Shown here: in pieces, positions 20,301-32,300 of the stretch
Numbering within the stretch: the stretch's first letter is position 1
Layout: every line of letters begins with the position of its first letter
Program-made: the position numbers and the translations under genes
Notes under the pieces: model-generated
Told to the model about the DNA's origin: nothing
The model's database searches: none
The model's input: the letters and a program-made list of their open reading frames with translations, nothing else
Origin: Aedes albopictus
Lineage: Eukaryota; Arthropoda; Insecta; Diptera; Culicidae
Direction: 5' to 3'
Assembly: GCF_035046485.1 (NCBI RefSeq)
Contig: NC_085138.1
Location: 28,545,047-28,609,046, forward strand
Length of the DNA: 64,000 nucleotides

Positions 20301-23300
20301 TGTAGAAATTTCCGAGGAACTCCTGGAAGAATTCCCAAGGAATTTCTGAAGAAATTTCCGGGGAACTTCTGGAAAAAATGCCCGAGAGCTCCTGAAACTT
20401 CTGAAGGAATTCTTACCAATCTTATAGAGGAAATCCCGATGAACTCTTGAAGGAATTCCCAATCATCTTCAGGAGGGATGCTGAAAGAATTCCCGAAGAT
20501 TTCCTGGAGGAATTTCCGATGAATTCCGGGAGGACTTCCCGAGGATCTGCAGGAGGATTTCCCGACAAACTTTTCCAAGGAATTCCTGAAGGGATTCCCG
20601 ATGAGATTCTGAAGGAATTCCCGATAAACTTCCGGAAAAAATCCCGAGGAGCTCCGACAGGACTTCCCAAGGAACTTCTGTAAGAATTGCCGAGGACTTC
20701 CTGGAGGATCTCCAAGGATCCTCTGGAATGATTCCCGAGAAGTCCTGGAGGAATTGCCGAGGAACTCCTGTAGAATTTTCCGAGGAACTCCTGGAGGAAC
20801 TTGTAGATGAATTCCTGGAAGAATTCTCGGGAAACTCAACTCCTGAAAAAATTCTCGGGAAACTTATGGAGGAATTCCGGAGGTACTCCTAGAGAAGTTC
20901 TCGAGAAACTTCTGGAGGAATTCCTGAGGATCTCCTGGAGGAATTCTTTAGGATCTTTTGGAGGAACTCCCGAGGATCTCCAGGACGATTTGCTTAGGAT
21001 CTTCTGCAGGAATTCCTGGGGGAATTGGGTTGTTTAGTGAATAAAATATTGCTATTTTCTATAGCCTAATCCAAAGAGCTCATTTTTCTGAGTATAACGT
21101 GATTTTATTGGATTCCAATAAATTTGTTTTGATGGTTTAATTTACAAAATAGTTTTTATTTTCGTGGATAGAATGACAGTTCAATCGATAAAGTGACAGC
21201 TCGACCCGAACAAAAAAAAATCCCATACAAACTTAAAATGCATTTTAAAAATAGTTCCCGGACTCCAAAAATTATGAAATTTTGGATTTCGAATATTTTT
21301 TGGGCGGAGAATCCGATTATGAAATAATCCGGATACCCCTAAAGAACCCAATTCTCGAGGACCACTTGGGGGAGTTTCCGAGGATGATCCGGAGAAATTC
21401 CCGAGAAACTCCACTATGAATTTCCAGGGATCTTCTGAAGGTATTCACAAGGACTTCCTGAGGGAGTCCCTGGAGTAGTTCCCGGATTTTTTTTGAGCAT
21501 CTCGTGGAAATAAATCCGAGGAACTTGTTTAGGAATTTTCGGGAAAACCCCTTAAAATTGCCATGGAAATTCTGGAGAGAACCATTGCTGGACGACCTCA
21601 TGGTACATTTCTTCATATAAAGCTATATGTGCTATATAAGTTCTCACTTATAAATTTTAACTTTTAACATTAATTTTATATTAAAGCCACAATATGGGGT
21701 GAGAAGACATGTGAAGACATTTAAGCGTGCCTTGCGAAGACGTTTGAAAATTTCACCTGGCATCCCTGGCCGTGAGTGCCGACATGTAAACAAAGGAAAC
21801 TTCCAAATGTGCACGAAGCATGCCATGCATCGTTAGAATAGAAAGTTGGAAAGAATCTGGAAGTGGATGCGGCAGACAAATTACATCGGATTATCAAGCA
21901 TCCTGCTATTTGGTAAGTGTAGGGATTGGGAGCGACACTGAGAAAAGCATAAACAGCGCTGCAGCAGTGATGCGCCACCGGATAAACAAAGCAAACAAAA
22001 CAAACGATCAAGATGAAATGAAACTGCAGTCTTGTTAAGTATTTCACGCATGATTTGCATCCGTCTTCGTAGGTGAAGGATTCCGGCCATTGGAATCGAT
22101 TGGGCTGAGTGGCCGCAGCATCAAAACGGTGAATTTTGATCGTTCAATCTCAACGATTTGATTCCAAGAACAGAGTGCTGGAATTCTATCTGTCACACTT
22201 CATGATGTTAAAGGCACAGTCAACTCACCTTTCCTCGCTGCTCTCGTAGGCGGCATCGGACGACGTTCCGTTGCTGTTGTTGTCGCTGTTGTTTTGACTG
22301 GAGCGTTCGCTCAGACCCGAAGGCGGGATTGTACCGCCGGCGGAGTAGGTGTGATCCTCGCTGGGAGAGGTGGTGATTACCGGAGGAGTTCTGGAAACAA
22401 AACGATAGACACATTAAGGTTAGGAGTGGATTGAACGCTTCCCAGGGATGATCAACTCTGTCATTCCGTGGTAGGATTATGAAAACGACAAGATTTTATC
22501 GTTTTTGTGTCAAACTTGAAGGTTTCCATGGCTGGATAACAACAAGCACCATCAACTCACCCATTCTGGAATCCCTCGGTGAAAATTTTTGGTCCGTGCT
22601 TCAGTGCCAACATGGCGGTGGCCGCGTTCACGTCATCGATCGTGTCCGCGCTCCAGTCTCGGCCGATGATATCGCCAGCCAGGACGCTCTGCCCATTGGG
22701 CAGAATCACACTGCCTCCTCCTCCTCCTGCACCGGGGAGGAATCCATTCGAACCACCGGAAGGTGGTCCCAGCGGACCGGAAGACGACGGCGGCGGTGGA
22801 TGGTGGTACGCCACGTGGTACGGTAGCCCACCCGATGCCGACGACTGGAGGTGGTGATGATGCAGGTGCTGGTGAGGAAGATCGCCATCGTAGTCGATCG
22901 GGGTAGACGACCGGCTAAAATCGTCCCCGTCCAGATCCGACGGGTGCTGCTGCTGGCCGCCGTTCATGTGGTGCGACAGGTGGACACCGTTTTGTGCGTC
23001 AACCGGTGCCAAACGACTAGCGAGGTACGGAAAGTTGTCCTGGAACGGGAAGCAGTGACAGTTGATGAGCGGTTGCCAGATTTTCCGGAATGATCGCGGA
23101 ACGTACCTTGGAATAGCTGCTGCCAACACTGCTGGTAGGGCTGTCAGTTGAGCGTTGCTGTTGTTGCGCTTGCTGCTGAGCCTGTTGCTGCATGGCCTTG
23201 TAGGTGGTCTTGTCGATTCCGGACCCGGAATGGAACGGCGATCGCGACAGAGCCTGGATCAGGTTGGGCCGGTACTGCGGTTCGACCATCCACAGCGAGC

Positions 23301-26300
23301 CTTTGCCGAGGTTCTGTAGGGAAAAGCACGACACTGTTACGCTGTGATCCCACAGGAAAACGCACGGGTACCTACCGCTGCCTTTTCCACCTTCTGGAAG
23401 CACTTGTTCAGCGAAAGGTTATGTCGAACACTGTTCTTCCACCCAGTCGGTGCCGTCTTGAAGTACGGAAAATGCTGCACAATCCACGCGTAGATCTCCT
23501 TCACCGGTAAGGCCTTCTGTTGGGCGTTCTCGATGGCCATGAAGATCAGTGAGCTGCCGGGTGAAGCAAGAATACAACAGTTGGAAACCTTGACCCGTAT
23601 GGTCTCTCCCCTTCAAACTCACCTGAAACTGAACGGCGGTTTGCTGCTGATGTGAACCAGTGGATCGTATGGCACGTTGGTCGGATGCTTGGCTTTCGGC
23701 GGCGACAGCTTGGAGGATGGCTGCTGCGGTTGTGGCGACGATGGCGGGTGCTGTGGAAGCACGTGGATTGCGCCGCCGTTCAGGGACTGCCCTTGCACCA
23801 GGTGGTGCTGAGGCGATAGCGGAGGCGACGGAGGTCTCATACTGCCTCCTCCGCTGCCGTAGGTACTGCCGTATTCGTCGCTGCTCACGTTCGGCGACGG
23901 GTAGCCGTTCTTCATCGGCGCTGCCGGTGGATACGGACGCTCTTCGATAATTTCACCTTCCTCGTACTTGACGGCACTGAAATCGAAAGTTCGGGAGTTA
24001 ATCGTTGCGGTTGAGGAAGACTCTCCAAGAGGAACTCACCTGGACAATTGTTTAACGGGGGTCACGTAGGAGCTGCTGACCTGTTTCAGCTGCTTCACGT
24101 GCTCCTCTCGCAGGTACTTTTTGTGGAAGTGCTGATGAGGCGTGCTGGCACCACTGGTTGAACCATTCTGCACCGAGCCGGACGTTGGGTTCGGCGAAGT
24201 TGCCGAATGGTTGTACAACGAAGAAGTGGACGACGTAGACGATGCACAGGAAGCGGTTGATGACGGAGACTTAAGGTCCTTGTCGTCTGAGGAAATCACC
24301 GGATACTCGATGATGGTGTTTCCGTTGATGGTGGTGATGGTTTGTTGTCCACCGGCCCCGTTGGTAAGCTGGAACCTGTGATGAGTGGGACCAGTGCCAA
24401 CCGTCAAATGGCGTGCACTTGACGGGATTGTTTCCGTGCAGAACACACCGATACTCTGTTGGTAGACAACGAACAGTTAAGCCGAAGCCTCGAAAACAAC
24501 GACAAATCGCAACGAACCTGATCCGAGGACGAATTGGCGGAGGACGTATTGTCCTCCGAGACGCTGGAGTCCTCCACGAAGTCACTGGTGGGTGACAGGT
24601 GACCACCACCTGCCTGCCGGGGACTATCCGGCGAAGACACTGGGACCTTGGACAGATTTATGCCTGCAAGACGAAACGAAGCGACGGAATCGCAATTAGA
24701 CCGGAGTATCGAATGACGAAGGGCATCATCATCCCACTTAAGTTTTCGCTTTTGTTCGCTCTACAATACGACCGATCGTAAATAAATCGCAACCACTACA
24801 GTTACGGTAACACGCTGCGTGCGCGTACACTACATCACCAATAGATCAATAATGCACGGCTAACGAAGCACTATGCGCTCGTACATTTGCATCCAAGCAT
24901 GCTGTGCCTTTGCCCTGCATTCGGATCCTTGACAACGGCGAATTTTCCCGTCGTCAAGTCATTGACTGCTGTTGGGCGCTTCCCAACAACAGCCCCCGGT
25001 TGCCAACAAGAAGAGATGAAGGAATCGGGTCCATTCGGGCCAATAACCTTTGTCTATTTCGGTGCATAAAAGCAGACGACAGCAGCCAGCGCAGCGTCCC
25101 CTTCGACCGGCCGACCGCGACGACCACTGCGTCGGCAGTTGCTAAGGAAAAGAAAACAATTTGTGCGCGCTAAACTATTTTTGCATGGCATCTCAGTTGG
25201 CTGTGGCTACCGGTATGAACATGCATCTCAGCCGCGAAAGACGACGAGAACGCGATGCCTGATGGTGGTGGGCGAACTGTGCCAAAATGCGGTCCACCCA
25301 CCCGGGTTGCATTTGCAGCGACGACGGACGCGCACGCATTTCACATTCCGTCGACACACCGTCGTCGTTTGTTGTGCGTGAAAACCGCAAAACTATGTGC
25401 CCTACCCCTCCTCCGCACACCCGTCAAATGACACATAAAAAAGCACCAACACGGGGCACGCAAAGCATGCGGCGCACTAAACCGAAATAGAAACTCGTTG
25501 TTTACGCATACGCGCCGTAGATCACTGATCAACCTCAACTAACCTTTCAACAGGTTCTTATCGTGCAGCCAAGTCAGCGGAGTCAGTTCCTCGTCGGTGT
25601 TGATTACGACCTGGCTGGTCCCGCCCGCACCGTGCACGGCCGTCAGCACCGTCCCGTTGCGGATATGTTGCTGCAGCGTCGCCTGCTGCTGCTGCTGCGA
25701 ATGGTGATGCTGCTGGTGATTATGATGGGCAGGATGATGATTGGTGCTGCCGCTGTTGAGATGACTGGCAACACTGGAACTGCTGCCGCTGCTCGTGGTG
25801 ATGACCACGTTGTTGTTGATGAAGTCGTGCTCCGCACTGCTCATGTCCATTTGTTCCGTGGCGAGCAGGACAATGTTGCCCACGCCGTTCATGCTTTCCG
25901 TTGTGGCTGTTTGGGGAGAATGAAGAGAAAATAGGGGAATTGTTAGGTTATATAAATATGAATCCATCCCAGGATGGAACAGCATCAAAAAGAGTAAGGG
26001 CCCAAGATTTTTCTCCGCATTGTGGACTTTGCTTCCATTTACAATTGGTTATGGGCCCAAACAGAGTGTTCATAGCCTAGAATTCTTTAGTATTTGCGAA
26101 GCTTCTTTAAAACGGTAATGACAATCACGAGAAACGGACCCATTCCGGCGCAATCGAAGAGGAGGTGAAGGAAGCGGAGGAATGCCGGAGCAACTGCAGG
26201 AAGTATCGAGCAATTAGCTGGAAGAGTATGCGAGCCAGTGGAAATCCCTTGAACTCACAGGTCATCGAGAGGTTGCAAGGGCAACAAAAGTAATCGTCAT

Positions 26301-29300
26301 ACGCGTTTGCTACGAAAGGATTCCTGGCGAGTAGCGAAATCGCCTCAAGATCAAGCTGTCGACCCAGATTTGAATGAAAGAGCGTTGGCGACAATATGCC
26401 TGAGCAACGAGAAGAACTACTGCCTTGTTCAACTAGCAAGAACTGCGAAGAAAGCATGGGACTGTCTTAAAAAGGCATTCCAGGATGACGGTTTATTGAG
26501 AAGATTTGTCTACTGAACAGGTTAACGCTGGTCAAGCTTAAAGAATGTGTCTCGGTTGAAGGTCATGTTGACGAGCTAGTTGCAACGACGAACTGTTTAT
26601 GCCGAATTGAGTTCGAAGTCAACGATCGATGGCTGGCGTCATTACTGTTAAAAGGACTTCCGGAGTATTAGAACCCTAGGATCATGGGGTTTCAAATATT
26701 CGCAATAGAAATAACAGCAGATAAAGGCAAAAAATCACCAAGGTGTCGAGTGGTCGTTGAAGTTCACTGGTGTTGAGCACCTACAACACCATTATATGCC
26801 TAGCAGAAGCCAGCGCTGAAAGAAATCGGGAACGTGCTTCAACTGCAACTGTCCCCAATCGCAAGAACCGTCAAACGGATTGCTGTTTGTGCGATGCAGA
26901 TCGTAGAGTCTAGAAAAGAAGATGCATGAAAGTTGGGAGAATGTTTACTAGCAGGAAGATCAGAAGTATTCCACTGAAACAGTCATCAGTCAGTCAGTTT
27001 CGTTGATCGCCAAGGATTTGGTAATGCTCGAGCTTGAAGAAGGGCCAACTGAAATTCATGATGTCTTGCAAGTTCCCGATGGATCACTTATTTACTTTCC
27101 GTTAACAACATTTACAAAAAGAAAGGCTTGACGATGGTGTTTGGCGCACAAACATGTGAAGCATGATGTAAAGTCTTGGATCAAGAAGGATACGTGATCG
27201 CTAGTAGAACTGCTGTAGATGAAATGTATCGTTCAAATCAGAAGAAGGCTCACAAGACGTTCCTATCGGAAACCGTTTCTTTCTCACCTTTCTGGATGAT
27301 GCTAGCCGAAAACGAAGGGTATGTCTAACGGAGCCTAAGGCACGATCGGTTCGACGACGAGTGTAGAGAGATTTTGGAAAAGACGAACGCAGCGAGGACG
27401 GTCATGCTGTAGCACGGGACCCGGCAGAACGTGGAGCGATATAAAATAACGTAGGAACAGCAGAATCGTCTCTTTCGGGATAAAAGCGCCGTCTGGAAGA
27501 AGCAGAGTGCGAGGAAATGGAACTGTTGTGCCGTTCGAAGCTCTACCAGTAGCTCAAGGCATCCCGCAAAGGCTTCGTGCCGCGAGTCGAAATGTGCAGG
27601 AATACGGACGGGAGCATCTTGACGGGCGGACGTGAGGTGATCAAAAGGTGGAAGCAGCACTACGACGAACACCTGAATGGTGCGGATAACGCTGTCAAGG
27701 AGGATCAAGGCAGCGTCAGTACAGCAGGCAGCTGCAACGAGCCAAAACTTTCGTTGAGGGAAGTTCTTGAAGCTGTCCAGCAGCGCAAGAACAAAAGTCA
27801 GCTGGTAGGGATGGTATCGGAGCTGAACTCATCAAGATGGGCCCGGAAAAGTTGGCCACCTGCATGCACCAGCTTATAGTCCGCATCTAAGAGACCGCAC
27901 AACAGCTACCGGAGCAGTGAAAGGAGGGGGTCATTAGCCTCATATCAAGAAAGGTGACAAGTTGGAGTGTGTGAGAACTTCCGAGCGATCACAATTCTGA
28001 ATGCCGCCTACAAAGTGCTATCCCAAATCATCTTCCGTCGTCTTTCACCCAAAGTTAATGAATTTGTGGGAAGTTATCAGCGGACAAAAACAACGGACCA
28101 AATCTTCACCGTGCGGCAAATCCTCCAAAAATATCGCAAATACCAGGTCCCAACGCAGCACCTGTTTATCGACTCTAAGTACAGTAGACGTTCGATAACT
28201 GCAACATGTTTACGTTTCACTTAGCGAACAAAACTCGATAACTGCAACGTCAGATTGACGTCAACAACCCATCAATTGACGGGAAATGAACGCAAAATTC
28301 ATTCGACTGTTCATTTGAGCTAACTTGGCGCACTGTTTTGACAGATGGCGGTGCGATAACTGCAAATTTGTTGCACTTGCAGTTAAAAAGCATTGCAGTT
28401 AAACCGTTTGCATCGACCGAACGTCTACTGTAGTATCGACCAAGGTAAGTATAAACATCTTGGTATCGACCGCAGAGAGCTATGGGAAATCATGGATAAG
28501 AACGGCTTCTCCGGGAAGCTCATTAGATTGATCAAAGCGACGATTGACGGTGTAAGAAACTGCGTAAGGGTTTCGGGCGATCTGTCTAGTTCGTTCGAAT
28601 CTCGCCGGGGAGTGCAACTAGGTGATGGACTCTCATGCCTGATGTTCATCAACGCCCTGGAAGGTGTTATGCTACGAGCCGGACTCAACAGCCGGGGAAC
28701 GATTTTCACAAAATCCGGTCAATTTGTGTGCTTTGCGGACGACATGGACATTATCGCCAGAACATTTGAAACGGTGGCAGACGCAGAACTGTACATCCGC
28801 CTGGAACGCGAAGCAGCAAAGATCGGACTCAAGGTGGATGACCGCGTTTGAAAACGGAGTACAACCGTTCCCATGCTTTACACAATCGCACTACATAAGC
28901 TTGAACGTCTGTTCTCTGTGACACGGATGTAGTGTGAATCGTTCTTACTGTCGCCATGAAGCAAAGTACAGTCTTCTAAATTGACTAACATAATGTAATT
29001 ATCGGCTGGATGCACGTGTTTTTATGGTAACCAATAGACAGAATGCGTTGGGCGGATCTTTAGCTGCCGAAAGAGACAGAAATTAGGCACCAGAATGTCG
29101 TCATGAGACAGACTTTCTTGCAAAAGTAACGGTGTGGTCATTCGGACACGCTGTGGACTAGGATGCGGTCATCTGGATACGCTGTGGTTAGAGTGTGATC
29201 ATCCGGACACGCTGTGAACCAGGAGGCGGTCATGTGGATACCCCGTAGGGTGGGATGCGGTCATTCGGACACGCTGTGGACTGAGGTGCGGACATCTGGA

Positions 29301-32300
29301 CACGCTGTAGACGTTTGGAGAAACGGATCGCCAAATTCCGGACCAAGGTTTGTCGATTGACACAGTGCAAGAGAAAGGATCAACGAGGCAGTTCTACAAC
29401 CGCATCCGAATCGACATTTTGGAAAAGGCCGTGATGTCATACAACCCTCGGTTAACCTATGAGGAAACTGTGATCAACTCACCGATGTTGGGATGTAGTT
29501 GGCAGAGGAAGTTCAATGGAGTTCGAGATATGACCGTGGTCATGGCAACCGCTTAGGGTTTACGAGAGACTACCCGACTACCCTGAAATGCGACGTTTAA
29601 ATCATAATTGCAAGAAAACGATAAGAGTTAGAAGTTTGGCGTCGAAGAACGAATTGTAGAGTGGAACAGGGGCCACAACTTTGCCGAAGAAAGAATTTTA
29701 ATTTATTACGCACGTTTCAAAGATAATTTATAAATTAAAACACGCTTAGTTAAATAACTAAGTTCTCTACAGCAAAATAGCTAAAATATTATTTTGCTGT
29801 AGAGAACTTAGTTATTTAACTAAACTAATCGATTCAAAGATGATTTGAGAGAAAATTTGATAGAAAATTCAATAATCTTTCGAATAAGGGTAAAAAAAAC
29901 TGCGATAAGTTTGACCATTTTAAAGTTATAGCCAGTTGAGGCAATAAGAGTCAAAAATATGGGGAGTTCAATAACTACGTAACGGTTGAGATTTGACCAT
30001 ATGCGTAGAGCAATTTTTTTCACCATTCATGGTCCTCTATCACCCTTTAAAAACCTTGCACTCATGAACCTGACACCCTGTATATAACATCCCAGAGGTG
30101 CCAGTCCTTCCGTCACGCTTTGAAATGTTTCACGGAATGAAAGCTACAATGATCATTGCACTGTAGTATTGTACCTGTGTTGAATTGGTGCACCGTTGCA
30201 CTGGTGCACCGTTGCACTGGTGCATCATTGCATTGTTGCGTCGTTGCCTTGGCGCATCGTTGCATTGGTGCATCATTGCATTGGTACAGCATTGCATTAG
30301 TGCATCGTTGATTGGTGCATCTTTGAGTTGGTGCGTCGTTGCATTGTTGCATTGGTGCATCATTGCATTGGTGCATATATGAATAGTGCATCGTTGCATT
30401 GGTGCATCGCTGCATTGACGCGTCGTTTCATTGATGTATCGTTGCATTGGTCATACGTCAATGCATCGTAGGATTTGTAAAGCATTGTTGTTTCAATTCA
30501 GCAGTTTTCTAGAATTTACTTTCCATTCTATGGATCAGAACCCTACATCAGTCAAAAGGTGGATACTTGGAAGTATTCAGCTTTTTACGCTAACGAGAGG
30601 GGTGATTCGACTATGACGTGTCTTGCCGACAACCGAATTTCAGTTCAATGCCGTCCTAGTAGACTATTTTATGAATTTGTTGATTGAAGTGTCAACTTTT
30701 TTCACTTGATTTATTTCGCGTAATTTAAAATGGTGTTGTATATTTATTCTGCTGAAGCAGTTAATCTAGTTTTTTTTTTCTTTTTAGGTTGAATTCCAGC
30801 AGGTTAATTACAGATTCTGGAAGAAAGTCTGAGGGCTGAAATCAGAGGGATTTAATTACGAAAGTTTTGTCTCACACATTGGACGTTGATTTATGGCTCG
30901 TCATTTGCGTTTTTGATTTCGCAAAAGGATGGTCGGTTGAACGCTATTTCGCAAAAGGATGGTCCTACAGGAAACATATTGGACCTGGTTGCATTATACT
31001 GAAATGAACAAAATACTCTTATTAAACGGAAAACATGTTTTTTTATCAGACGAATCATTTATTTGACGAACTATTTGTTTTGTTAGCTTGACCTAGAGTT
31101 ATTTGTTGCGAACTATGCAAATATGGACCAAATTCGAGTTTCCCTTACAAGTCCCTACGCAACTTATATTACATTCTGCTCTTTTTGAGCTCTTTGAAGG
31201 ATAAATATTAGTTTTGGGCTATTTTACACTACACAACGTCAAATGGAAGCTATAAGCTCGGTTGATTTGTCAGAGCGTTAGGGTATATTGGCATAAATAT
31301 ATCTATTATCAATGTGCGTCAATTTTTTGCAGTAAACCTAAAAAGAATTAAAAACTAGATTAATTTCTCCAGCAGAACCAATAAATATATGTATGATAAA
31401 AAAACAAAATAAGCTGAGGATCGCTGTTGGTACAAAACAGTTCAAGTGAAAAATTTTGACACTTCCGTTATCAACAACAAAATTTCAAACAGTCTACTAG
31501 GATAGCGTTGAACTGAAATTCGATTGTCGGCAAGAAACGTCATGTTTGAATCACCCCTCGCATTAGCGTAAAAAGCTGGATACCTTCAGGCTCTTCTCAG
31601 ATGCCCAATGCTGTGAAATATTTAACATATACGCATTGGTGTAATAGCTTCCGTAGAATCTTTTAGAAGATTTACTTCTAGAAGATTCTGTGAATGAAAA
31701 TCTTGGCTATGAAATCCCAGAGTTGTCCGTTCTTTCGTCAAATGTTTCGTTAAATTGTATGGCAGCCATACAAGTATTATCTTTCCATTGTTCCGTCGTG
31801 CATTGGTGCATTGTTGCACTATTGGTGCATGGCTGCATTGATGCATCGCTGCATTGTTGCATTGCTGCATCAATCCAGTAGAAAGATCTAGAAGTTTTTT
31901 TCATTCCATGAATTAGAACCCTACAACAGTCATATACGAACCAAAGTGGGCTATATAATAGTATACCTTCTGGCGCTTTTTTAAGAGATACACCATGCTG
32001 AGTGAAATATTTACATATGCATTGATACATTAGCCTTCAAGGCTTCTAGAAATTTTCCTTCCAGGAAATTCTAAGATTTTCTTGATTGAATCACCCAAGA
32101 AACAGAACTAGCTGAATAGCAGTTTCTTAAGCTAAAGTTTGCTTAAGGGTCGTTTGTTCCACTTTTATTCAGCGAAACTGTTTCTTGGGTACCGACGGAT
32201 CAATTGAGTTGCGATCCAGAACTCTCAGCTTCAGGCAATACCTCAGCAGAGCACTCAATCGATGCAATGCAATGACTATCACTCGGGCTATCGATTGAAA

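Larger units (their letters stand above)
17619..21769. mobile_element. Terminal-repeat shell around the inverted 23-bp arrays
   Basis: AGGGATGCCAGATG near 17,620 is mirrored by CACCTGGCATCCCT ending near 21,768. Both ends are followed inwards by GAAGACAT-type words. The 4.1 kb between them has no transposase frame and is mostly the inverted 23-bp arrays. I infer a non-autonomous element or an old MITE split by array growth. The target duplication is not clear. Confidence 0.45.

Noticed and set aside
18250..21025. Several frames of 60-180 codons rich in [15 protein letters not shown] repeats
   Set aside because: They follow the 23-bp array in both orientations and have no independent coding evidence.
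22557..23129. Single 190-codon unspliced frame as a separate gene
   Set aside because: It is coding exon 8 of CHES-1-like read through its acceptor and donor.
30113..30447. Cys/Gln/Asn-rich repeat frames
   Set aside because: Translations of the 16-bp GCATTG minisatellite.
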